From the NCBI RefSeq assembly GCF_022539665.2, contig NC_081338.1, positions 7,428,446 to 7,492,445 on the forward strand: a stretch of DNA of 64,000 nucleotides, read 5' to 3'. Positions 22,266 through 32,856 of this stretch are shown piece by piece. The notes under the pieces were generated by a model that was not told the origin of the DNA, made no database searches, and saw nothing but the letters and a program-made list of their open reading frames with translations. The stretch comes from Daphnia carinata (Eukaryota; Arthropoda; Branchiopoda; Diplostraca; Daphniidae). Each line of letters starts with the position of its first letter. Positions within the stretch are counted from its first letter, which is position 1. A program made the position numbers and the translations under genes.

Positions 22266-24557
22266 ATGCTCTACAGTAACACTGCTCGCCGCTATACAAA
22301 CACCATGTTCCTACAACTGCAGCTATCGCAATCCTTTTTTTATATCCAAGTTATTATTATCCTCTCGTTATTAGTATCTTCAACAGAACCGCTATCTTCA
22401 CTGCAAACAAGACAGGGCCAAGTTAACAATCCTTTGGCTGATCAACATCTGAACGTCCTTTGGGTAAGAATGAAAAAGAAACATACGTGAGAAAAAAATA
22501 AAGTTTAACTTGAATTCACCTTTGATTTTTCACTATATTATCATTGACTGTTGGAATAAAGGCTCGACGTGGAGGAGAGTACAACAGTTCATATGTCGGG
22601 CCGAAGAAAGGAGGCCTTATGGTAGAATACTTGGCTAGGCGATTCAAGTTCACGTAACTCTTTCAATCATGTAATTTTCCTTTAATATTTTTTAATGCTT
22701 TGAATAAACAACTACAGGTACTCGTTTCTCAAGGTGAACGAGATTTATTTGTACGCTGTAGGGAAAGCAAAACGGGGATTAGTTGACTACTTACTCGAAG
22801 GGGTAAATGATATATCGATTTGTTAAGGGCTTACGAGCGAGCTCATTTTGTTCTTCACCCCCAAAAAGCAATGCGACCTTATCGTCCACGACGTTATACT
22901 GACCACAGAAAATTACAAGAAAATGGAACTGACACTACCTTGGCATCGTTCGATTATTGTTTTCATGGTTCCAGTTCCGCTCATCACGACCAATCTCAAT
23001 GCTGTCATAAAGCCCTTTCAATGGCCGGTAAATGCGTCCTAAAAAAGTTATAAGAGAATTACAAGAACAGCTGAATAATTATGAATTCAGTTACCTGTAC
23101 CAGTTACTGTGTTTAATTTGAGCCATGAAACATTTAAATTTGCCATAGGTTTGGACGGGAATAGGAGTATCAGTGATAGCAATCATCTTTTTCTTGAAAC
23201 TAACCGATCGTTCACCTTTGGCCACGTCTGAAACCTCGGACATCTCTCCTTTACCAGAACAAAAAGCAGTAACTGGGAGGTCAGACGAGGTTTGCGACCG
23301 TAAGAGCAGCGTGCAAACTAAGAAAGAGCAATGGAATATGTATCTGTACGTGTTCGGAATGCTTCTTTCTCAAGGTGATTATTTTGAATAGCCATAACAC
23401 TAACAAAATTGCTGCAAAAAGTTTATCACATCTGACGTCTTAGAACAAATGAAATAAACTTTGACTCAGTCGCAAACGCGTTCAACTTACCAATTGCCTA
23501 TAACGCAGATTAAAATTTCTTTTTAAAACTCAGGGGGAAGTTGCATCCGGAAACACTTGTCATCTCGTTTGGTAGCCGGAGTTTGGAGTTTGGCCACGTT
23601 TATCTTTGTCCAAGCGTACACGTCAACTCTGTTTACTTACATCGTCATGCCTAGTACAGAGCCATTATTGGTCGATTCGGTCTATGACGTAGTAAGCAAA
23701 CCACACATTCACTTGGTTATTGAAAGTGGACGCGGCTTCGAAAGCACTATAATGGTACGTTGTTTCCTTGTAAAAACAAAAAGCAGTGCACTAAAATGGA
23801 TCAAACAAAATCGGTTATTTAAAGCCAATGAAAGAGCGTTACATCTGAATCTTTATAGAACACGCAAGAGAAAACGGGAATATTCAAGCAGTTGCGTGAC
23901 AAGCTAATGGCCTTCCCGAAAACGCGCTGCTACGGGGCATCCGACTGTGTAGCTTTGGTCAAAGACGGACCAAACGTCGTCCATGGCAATGTAACCATAT
24001 GTCTCTGTTGATACTTCTAAACGTTGTATCCTAATTCTAGTTTTGCTAAAAATTCGCTGATGACGCGCACATTTACGTAGGCATTTCTATACGTAGCGGA
24101 CTACATGATAAACGATTTCAAACTTACAGGACAATGTAACTTTCAAGTGGCAAGAGAGTCCTTTTGGCCAATCATAGTCGGTTTTGGATTACGAAAGGGA
24201 AGTCGTTATCTTGAGCCCATCAACAAAGGGTGAGTACCATTCAACTCGTTCAGTTCAAGAAACCATATAAGAATCGTTTTTTTTTAAAGGATTCTTGAGA
24301 TGTGGGATAATGGTTTAATGAACCTCTGGGAGTCGTGGTTTCGTGCAATACCAGGTAAATGTGAAAAAAACTTTAAACAAGTCAACAATTCTCCTACCCG
24401 TGTCAAGACGTCACCCCTCTCCCTCACCAATTTGGCGGGCGCGTTCGTCATTTTGTCAGTTGGCTACGCCTTGTCGTTGCTGGTGTTTTTCGTAGAGCAT
24501 ATCATAGGATATGCAAATATGCAAAAACGCGGACGCAAGCATTGCCACAATTTTTAA
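22266..24557 (+). CDS. Divergent ionotropic receptor (IR), copy 1
   Basis: Nine exons (22266-22463, 22562-22653, 22718-22802, 22869-23027, 23149-23374, 23534-23754, 23859-23990, 24081-24229, 24290-24557) give 509 aa. It is a variant ionotropic glutamate receptor, a ligand-gated cation channel used for chemosensation in arthropods. It has a short N-terminus with a hydrophobic signal/anchor at about 24-38, and no amino-terminal domain. A split ligand-binding core follows (S1 ending LTLPWHRS; S2 after residue 290). The channel has TM1 at about 179-196, the pore loop near LYVFGMLLSQG, TM2 (AYTSTLFTYI) and TM3 at about 468-493. It lies 800 nt upstream of a paralogue with the same exon plan. Ligand and IR subfamily cannot be read from the sequence. 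Confidence 0.92.
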
Positions 24558-25359
24558 TTCGGCTGTATGAATCGTGCACAGCCGCGGTAGTTAAATGACA
24601 AAGAACGAACGCCTCTTAATACGCGCAATCTCATAATATACGAATAAAAGAGAGGCTATTTCGATAAAATATGGCTTTGGACATGTGCTAGTTTCTGTAG
24701 CAAATCTCTTTTTTCGTGTTTCAATTATTCACCTTTCTGTTGTAATTTAAACCCAGGATACTGTACTGCCATAAAAAATTGAACACGCTCTATCGATTTT
24801 TAATCTTTGTTTCGATTCCGCGTAACTGTACCAATCAAATCCCCACTTTAGAATAATACACTTCACCTAAAAAAAAATTTAAGTGGATTTTGAAATGAAA
24901 TACGAACATTAAGTTATGCTGTACGTGGGGAAAAACAACGGCGAACGCAGAAACTTGATCATCAAAATTTCCTAACTGGAACTTGAAAAGCACGAAAGTC
25001 AATAGGAAGGCGATGCAGCAGACTTGTACATTATTTCAGCCGGCACTTGATCATCTCTGGTAAGTTTAAACTAAATCGCCCAATTCGATAGAACGAGTAC
25101 ATTTTTAAAAATTCAATGAAAATAACCGCAATCAGAACGTACGTTTGGGCCCAATTGCAACTGTATCCAAGGCGATTGCTTCGAAACAAAAAAACTGGAC
25201 TGAACAAGTTTGGGATCAAATTGGTTCCACAAAAATTAAAGTAGTACGTTAATCAGGAAAAAAAAAGCCTTTAAATACCGACGGAAGTGGCGGATATTAA
25301 CCCAGACGTTTTTCAACCTTCCGCCAATGCTCCTCTTGGAGTTAATTCAGTAAAAAAAA
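24558..25359. other. Spacer between the two IR genes
   Basis: Holds the 3' flank of IR copy 1, with AATAAA at about 24642, and the promoter of copy 2. A minus-strand ORF at 25031-25219 has no support. Confidence 0.5.
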
Positions 25360-27684
25360 ATGCTAACATCATCCAGTAGAAAAGCTAACGTCTTGTCCCA
25401 TGTTAAACATTTTCTTTTGATACTTGTGGTAGTGATAGCAATACGATGCGTACTTGCTGAAGCGAAACGTTCAATTAGAAATCCTCTAAACGGCCAACAC
25501 GTAAGACTTATCGCGGTAAGTTCTTCAAAAAAAAAAAACGTATTCATCTTAACAATATTTCCAAACAGCTCAATTGACAATTTTGTGATTTACTTTGGCT
25601 AAGTTCTAGGACTGTGCTTTTGTAAATAGGAAAATGACATTTCGACAAACTTTATGTTTCTATCCTTTTTCGACAGAACGTGCTGATACTGGAAAACGAA
25701 GTGAATATTAATAACGTATCTGGAGCTTTGGAAGGCATGAAAGGAGTGTCTTATCACATGATGGATTACTTGACGCACCGCTTCAATTTTACGTAGATAA
25801 ATTCATATTTTAAAAGGCATTTTCACAACCTAAAATAAACCCCAAAGAGTCCTACGATTCAGACATAAAGAAGTCAACAGCTTCGATACCATGCTGAAGA
25901 TGTGTGTTTTTCTTGATTTCAAACAGGTATTCAATCATACAGGGAATACAAACAACAAGCGTGCAGTCGAAAGGTCAAGGAGATCGCGGCCTCATCGATT
26001 GGGTCATTGACGGCGTAAGTTTCACCTTCAATGTCCCAATATAAATTTCTAATGAAAACTAAATATAGACAGCTGAGCTTATGGTGGGTCCCCTCATTAT
26101 AAACCACGGCCGCTACAGATTGGCGGACCTGACATTGCCCTGGTATCAATCGTATGGTTACCTCCTTATTCCCAAACCGCAAGCTCAAGCCAATCTCACG
26201 TCCGTTATGAAACCATTTCAATGGCCAGTAAGAAACACTATTAATCTGGCATACGTAACAAACTAAAACGTTTAATTTCATGCTTGTTTTTTTTTTTGCA
26301 ATTCTGATTTCTTGGCCGGATTTTCAACGCAAATTTATTTGCGTAAATTAAAGGTTTGGATCGCATTGCTGGTATCTATCGCTGTCGTCATTGTTTCAAT
26401 GTACTTTGTCAGCCATTTTCGATGGTCGATCGTGTCTTCTTTTGGCCATCGGACATTTTCCAGACGACAGAAAATAATATTTAAAAAATCGCGCACTACA
26501 TCGACGACCATATCATATCTATACGTTGTCAGCGTACTTCTTTCGCAAGGCGAGAACGATTTAACACAATGTTCTAATTTAACGCATCCCTTTGCAACTT
26601 AGAATTCCGCCCCGATATTCAGTAAAAGTGCTTCTTGTTTCGTAATTTCCAAACCAAATAGGTGGACCGTGCTCATCGCAAAAACTAGCTGTTCGAGTAT
26701 TGGCTGCTGCATGGTGTTTAGCAGCGGCAGTACTCGTCAACAGCTATAGTTCTGTACTTATCACTTATATTCTCGCTCCCAACAACCCGCCACTTGTTAC
26801 CTCAGCCTATGACCTCGCCCAGAAAGATGACGTTCATTTAATTGTGGACAAAGGAAGAGGTGTCGATATTTTCATTACGGTAAATTTTTTAGAACGATAC
26901 GATAAAAGAATTTAAAATCCGGAGGGAAAGATCAAAATTATTCTTTTCATTATGAACAAATGGCCAGACCTCGACTGAAAATACTGGGGTGATGAACGAG
27001 CTACGAAATAAGGTCAATTCCTACCCACTTTCTCGTTGTGCGCCTCGCTCACAGTGCATCGCAATGGTCAAATCGGGAAAAAGAATTACGTATGCCAGTG
27101 TACGTATAAAATGGTCAGTTCGCTTCGTAGCGTAAATTCACTAAAAATGGTTGTCAATTTTTTATTCCCTATCATGCACGACATTGGGATACACTTTGCC
27201 GAAAACAGTCCCAAGAATATTTAATGAGCGCCATCAAAGAAGACTTTCAAACAAGCGGAGGCAAATGTCTGCTAGAAATCGTCAGCGAGGGTTACATGTC
27301 TACTTTTCTCGGTTGGGTATTGCAAAAACGAAGTCGCTACACGAAAATCATCAACAAAGGGTAATTACAAGATAACAAGAGGTAACGCATTTCCTCGTGT
27401 TTCATGAAACTCTATCCAGGATCTTGGAAATGCATGGGAATGGAATAATACAACTACATTGGACATTGGACCCGCGCAGAGCAATTCCACCCCAGTGTAA
27501 AAGCGCAAAAGCCAATGGAAATAAAAAGAAGAAAAGTACGGCGGATCAAGCTCGCCAATTATCTCTTAAAGATTTAACTGGGGCATTTATCATATTGCTT
27601 ATTGGTTGGGGAATTTCAGTCATAGTTTTCTTCTGCGAAAGATTGGCACATCGGCCTTCATACAAAGAGAAAGTTTTGAATTAA
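25360..27684 (+). CDS. Divergent ionotropic receptor (IR), copy 2, with a probable GC-AG intron
   Basis: Nine exons (25360-25515, 25677-25792, 25927-26014, 26069-26227, 26354-26549, 26662-26879, 26968-27099, 27209-27360, 27420-27684) give 493 aa. Architecture matches copy 1: N-terminal hydrophobic signal, S1 (GPLIINHGRYRLADLTLPW), TM1 from about 174, pore loop (VVSVLLSQGG), TM2 (NSYSSVLITYIL), S2 and TM3 at about 458-479, then a short tail. Exons 4 (159 nt) and 7 (132 nt) are exactly the size of their counterparts in copy 1. The intron after exon 5 begins GCGAGA instead of GT: the codon context CTTTCGCAAG|GCGAGA sits exactly where copy 1 has CTTTCTCAAG|GTGATT. It is a tandem duplicate, a chemosensory-type cation channel of unknown ligand. 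Confidence 0.9.
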
Positions 27685-28299
27685 AGCTATTGCGTTAGTT
27701 CAATACTTTGAATCAGTTAGATCGGCCAAAAGTGTCGACTACGTAAAATAGGATCTTAAAGAACTGTCGTCGAGATTCAAATGTAGCGGGAAAATCCAAT
27801 TTAGACATTAAATTATTTTTTTTTCACAGCATTTAATTGCTTTGGCACATCGCACGACCTTCTACTCTAACTATGTAACTCCCTAGTACCTCTCTGTTCC
27901 ATTTCGTCTTTGATTTAACTGTCTACACGTATAATGGAAAATGGAAACAGCCCTTGCAGTATCGAACTGCTCTGAATAAACTGGAAAAGAAAATCGATGT
28001 ATTCCACGGTAGGTTTAGATGGACGATACAAACGGTGGGAAATTTTGGAAGCCGCTAGTAGCGCTTCTTCACAGAACGTTCCAAAAAACGTTAAGTATGA
28101 AACAATAAACACAAATAAAAGATGTGAAAGACAATGGTCGAAAAATTTCTGAGTTCGATAACATTATCGAAAGCGATGAAGGTTTTCATCGTTTGAACAA
28201 AGAGAAAGATCTTATGATTTAGATTTGAACGTGGAAGCCTCAAACTAGGGGGAAAAGGTAAAGGGAAAAGAGATTTTGACTCACCGGCAAGCGCGATCC
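27685..28299. other. Convergent spacer, IR copy 2 and TEX14-like
   Basis: 615 nt between convergent 3' ends. AT-rich; nothing recognised beyond UTR sequence. Confidence 0.5.
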
Positions 28300-31200
28300 T
28301 CATTCACATTCGTTGCACTGAACTCCGCGTGAGATGCAATCGATACCCTCGTTAAACGTATCGCCGATGTTGGGTTCAAGCAAGAGTTCCTCGGGCGTGG
28401 AAGTCGATCGCCGTTTGAGGATTGAATGAGTCCTATTGGTTGCCGCCTTGTCGTTAAAAATGGCTGCCAGCGAAGCAACAAATTCTTTTTTGGGTTTCGT
28501 GATGGTAAAAAAACTTGGGATTCGCGAAGAAGGTTGGCTTCCATTCGGCAGAAATTTTAGCGATCGTTTGGGTCTAGCTCCTCCATTGTCATCTGGTTCT
28601 CCACCATTTTCTGGGTCTTCCAATCCCGAACTGCAAGCCAAAAACGTCACTCCGTGTTGATGCCTTGGAGTTGAGGTCGATGAAGGATGCCCAGTAACTT
28701 CAACCGTCGATTCTTCTTCTGCATTTTCCTCTTCGTTTGCCTTAAAATTTCAAAATACAAGGGGAATTAAATTCATTGCCTCTCATTATCACCTTTCTTT
28801 AAAAATATACTTCATCAATCTTCGCACGCCAAGTTTCAAATTCCGCTAGCTCGCGATAAATTTTGGCCGGTTGGGCAACAGTTGCGCGCATTTCACTGTT
28901 GAAACCCGAATAGGCATTACAGTTTTTGAACGATTCGTTTCGTTTACAAGGAGGTGTATGGTAGGTAGATGTACTACGGTCTGGATGAGACATTAGACAG
29001 GTCAGAGAGTGGCGCTCAGTTGTATGACTTGCTGGTTTAATTGCAAACTCAGTGCTCTGAATACTTCTTGTTTCACGCTGATGTGGCATAGGTACATACT
29101 TAAACCTTAAAAAAAAAAAACAGAATTCAGAGACACTCAAAACTGTTGCTCAAAGAAAAAAAGATTTTGTTGTGCAGTAATCATACCTTTCACCATCATT
29201 AGGATTTGGAGTTGTGTAAATCGTTGACTGCTGCCGAGTTTGGTTGCATTCAGTCTGGACATCGCACTGAGTATTTTCATTCCTGAGCACAAGCACATAA
29301 AGAGTAAGTAATAACCAGACATGACGAGGTGGCCGAGTGGTTAAGGCGTGAGACTGCTAATCTCATGTGCTATGCACGCGAGGGTTCGAATCCCTTCCTC
29401 GTCGAAGGTTCTTTTTTTCGTTTAGCATTAAGCTTTGGTTACTAAAAAAAATGCTTGTATGTTTAATAACTAACCAAAATGTTTTAATTAATTTTAGAAG
29501 AAAAAATTTCAACATTTGTAATAGGAAAGTGGGCCGGGGGCTTGGGAGTGACGGATACGGAAAATGGGCGGAGCTTGCTACTTTTGCAAAAAACAACCAT
29601 CTTTTACCCCCCCCCCCCGTTGATTCAAAATCACATTTTCCTTTTATGAAAATTTGTCTAAAACTTATAAAACAAAAGACTTTTCTAAAGATAATTATCA
29701 TTTACATCAAACTGCCTAGTTAACTAAATAGTTATTAATCGATTAACGAAATCGATATTTAGCGGGAAACCAGAAATACACAAATTAACCACCTGCAGCC
29801 AGAACGCCGTTACTAGTAATTATAAATAAATGGTGACTCACGGTACTGTTTGATTGACATCCATATCATCTCCGTCATCTGGCGTACAATCCAGCACTTG
29901 CAGAACCTGCTGCTGCCCTGGCGGGGGAGGCGGAAGAGGTGGTGGCGGAGGTGGTGGAGTTCGCCTTTTCTTAAAACTCTCCTTTACAGCATCCCATCCA
30001 TGTTGAGGCTGTAGCTGCGTCTGATTGTAGATTGGGGGAACTGGTGTTGATGATGTCATTCGAGCAATGGGCGGAGAGTTCGATTTTTGATAGACTTCTT
30101 TCTGTTGCGAGTGACAAACTGCAGCTGCCTGAAGCCTGAGCATCAAGTAAATCTCTTGTAAATCCATTTCACGTCGCTCGGACAATTCCGGTTGAAGGCC
30201 CAGTTTGAGGAAACTACAAACATGAAGAGGGATAGCTGGCCCAAGCGGAAGCATTCGTGAATTGTTGCAACTTTCCTTTTGCCACATGCGGTTAATCTCT
30301 TGGCAGTCAAGGTGGGACCAAGGTAATTTCTCAGAACATGTCTCCCAAACAAGACAGCAAAAGGAATACACGTCCGACAGAGTACACACAGACTCTCCGC
30401 GAGCACATTCTGGTGCCAACCATGGTGCCATCCATTCCCAATGAGAAGACGGAACTTTACGATAAACTCTGCGAAACGAAAAATTATTAACATTTGTATA
30501 TAAGTTACTGATTTTTTTTTAAACCTCTTGGATGAGTTATTGTCTTCAACCAGGGTTTCCAAACAGCCTAACTTGGCTCGGCCTGTAGATACCAAGTGAA
30601 CGGCATGCGACGAAACGCTGCAGTGCAATAGTTCCTTCGAATGAAGAAACAATAAAGCATCGCAAATTTGTTGCAGGATTAGTAGTCTCTTAAGCAGGGG
30701 TATACAAGATCCCATGATGTGTAGTCTGTGATGAAGTGAGCCGTGATATATAGGTTCGTACACAAGCTGAACGCTCTCCCAGTGTTGTGTAGCACTTACA
30801 CCCAATAGCAACATTAATCCTAATATTTAAAAAGAGCAGTCGGTTAACTTCGATACTCAAAGTCCTTTGGAAAAAGTATTACCTGGATGTCTTAGTCGAC
30901 TCATGCTGTGTAATTCTTCAAATAACAGATCAGGTGGTTGGTTATCTCTCATGCGACGAATAGTAACCGGAGTTTGATGCCAACGTCTGGAAACCATTTC
31001 CGTAGTTGGACCAGACCTGTAAGCTATTCCTCGAGGAAGTAGACTATTGAGATCCGCTTCAGCACCACATCCATCGTCGTCAGGATCGCTTATTTCCCCT
31101 TCACTAATTAAAGGAACTGGCCAAAGCGCAGCTGCACTTTCTCCTCGTCCATAAAGTATCTAAACGAAAAAACATGAGCTTTAATGTGCAATTATTCTTG

Positions 31201-32021
31201 CTAGAGTTACATTGCCTTTCCAAAGCCGGTGCCTTGAACGTTTCCCAACGGCCCAATGAATCCACAATTTTCGTTGCCTACCAATCCCATCGCAGCGAGC
31301 GTATTACGCAATTTTGCCGGGAACTTTAGGGTAGCACGGTGTGAACGAGGGGCCGTACTATTATTTAGTTCAGAAACCCCTAAATCAACATTAAGCTCGT
31401 TATTTTTCATCGCCATTTGGCGGAATGATTCAATCAATGAAAGGGTGGCGAGGCGGCTATCAGAATTCGGTTGCATAGTGGCCCAATCCCGAGGTGAGCG
31501 GTTCTTTTGATCGTGCAATCGAAGGTCGCCTCCTGGAAATAAAGGATGAGCAAAAACTACTAGACAGTGTTTTATTAAGACTAAAATATTTAATTTTAAA
31601 CCTGCAATCAGTAGTGAAGTGAGTAGATGATTATTACCACTCCAGCAGGCAGCATGTACTGGAGTGCAGCAAAGGATTGAGCAACGTCTGTTGGGATCAG
31701 CACCCAGTTTGAGCAAAATCTTAACTATGTCCAAGTGCCCTTGAAAGGATGCACAAAATAAGGGGGTTTGACCAGCTCGATTTGCCAATTCAACAGGGAC
31801 ACCTTATAAATAACAAACTTAGTTTAATAAAAAGTTACTAAGTCATGAACAATTAAGTTTCTCAAAATGTTAAATGATTTCAACTTCTTACCAGAATCTA
31901 GCAATTTGCTAACAGTGGTTATCTTGCCTCGAAGAATTGCCCAATGAAGTCTATCTTCAATTAATTTTGACTCAGGATCAGGCTCTCTTATGTAGACAGG
32001 CATCGATCTCTTCATCGACAT
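28300..32021 (-). CDS. TEX14-like ankyrin-repeat pseudokinase
   Basis: Nine coding exons (31892-32021, 31602-31802, 31216-31532, 30883-31159, 30525-30819, 29842-30468, 29187-29282, 28811-29105, 28300-28740) give 892 aa. Residues about 20-150 are ankyrin repeats with the TEX14 signature CTPVHAACWSGN and AGGDLRLHDQKNR. Residues about 280-500 have a kinase fold with every catalytic motif degraded: VTIRR instead of VAIK, LHCSVSSH instead of HRD, KLGCLE instead of DFG; LAPEC is kept. A polyproline tract and low-complexity C-terminus follow. TEX14 in mammals stabilises germ-cell intercellular bridges through CEP55. I see no intact GPPX3Y CEP55-binding motif. A non-coding 5' exon probably ends at the GTAAGT near 32090. 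The exon 3 end is uncertain: GC donor at 31215, or a weak GT donor in the same phase. Confidence 0.85.
29323..29404 (+). tRNA. tRNA-Ser (anticodon GCU)
   Basis: 82 nt. Acceptor stem GACGAGG (29323-29329) pairs with CCTCGTC (29397-29403), with discriminator G. The D-arm contains TGGCCGAGTGG (A box) and the anticodon loop is CTGCTAA with GCT at 29356-29358. A long variable arm of serine type (TGTGCTATGCACG) and a T-arm GAGGGTTCGAATCCCTT with B box GGTTCGAATCC follow. No intron and no encoded CCA. It decodes AGC/AGU serine codons. It lies antisense inside the 559-nt intron 29283-29841 of the TEX14-like gene, 40 nt from the exon at 29187-29282. Confidence 0.97.
29412..29418 (+). terminator. RNA polymerase III terminator of tRNA-Ser
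   Basis: A run of seven T begins 8 nt after the tRNA discriminator base, the normal Pol III stop. Confidence 0.85.
29607..29618 (+). repeat. C12 homopolymer in a TEX14-like intron
   Basis: Twelve consecutive C on the + strand within the intron that also holds tRNA-Ser. The length is probably variable between individuals and prone to sequencing error. Confidence 0.9.
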
Positions 32022-32856
32022 CCTATTGTTCCCAACAAAAATGGCTGTAAACTTATTTTCTTGAAGATGCTGCTTCATCGACGTACTTACCTTTCCTACA
32101 AGACGCCCACTAAAACAAGAATTCCCGTCACGCTCTACTGTTACAGGTAGGTTAGGTCGAACAAATATTACGAACCAGTAAATAACGATGATGGGAAGCA
32201 ACAGCTCCAAAACGATAGGTCATAACCGTCGCGCAACACGTGTGTGTCTAACTTACGACCCGTTGAATTCAAAGGGGTTAAGTTCTCTTCCCTCACAAAT
32301 AAGCCTGTGCAAATACGAAATGCGAATCGGCGTTGCCAATTTACACTAATTATCACAACGATAATATCCACCTCTACCAATGAGATATTCGAAAAATCCC
32401 ATTTTTTTCCTGTATAGAAGTCGTCAAGTCGACATATCCTGAATTTCTTACGTATTATAGTTACAAAAAAAAAGTTATTTAAATAAAACTTTGTAAAAAG
32501 TTTTCCAAATAAATTGTATAGATATTGAACATTTAGATGGTAAATGAATTAATTTTATTCTTAACGAATGACTTCAAATATATATATCTTGATTTTCTTT
32601 TAACACTATTCGTTTGCAACATGGTTTGCTATGACAGAAATGGATGTTTTACAATGGTAAAATCCCACAGCTTCAAACATTAATATCTAAGGTTCAAGAA
32701 TTATATAGAAAAATTTTTATGGCTGTTTATCTAGTTGTAATTTAAGTTTAGCTACCACACAATGAAAAAAAAAAGACGTTTGTACTGCTATCAATGTATA
32801 TTGATGAAATATACACAACGATTGCAACAAGTACCTTCAAATCCCAAATTGTTTAA
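32022..32856. other. Spacer: TEX14-like 5' region and VARS 3' flank
   Basis: Probably includes a non-coding first exon of the TEX14-like gene, with a donor GGAAAG|GTAAGTACG near 32091 on the minus strand. The remaining sequence is AT-rich, with TATATATATA at about 32579. Confidence 0.45.

Noticed and set aside
29363-29723. Opposing ORFs of 112 and 118 aa around the tRNA
   Set aside because: They read through the tRNA-Ser gene and a C12 run; shadows of non-coding sequence.
30143-30525. Extension of the TEX14-like kinase ORF past the donor at 30524
   Set aside because: It runs into intron and then the wrong frame of the next exon; splicing at GTTTAA gives the APE-containing frame.
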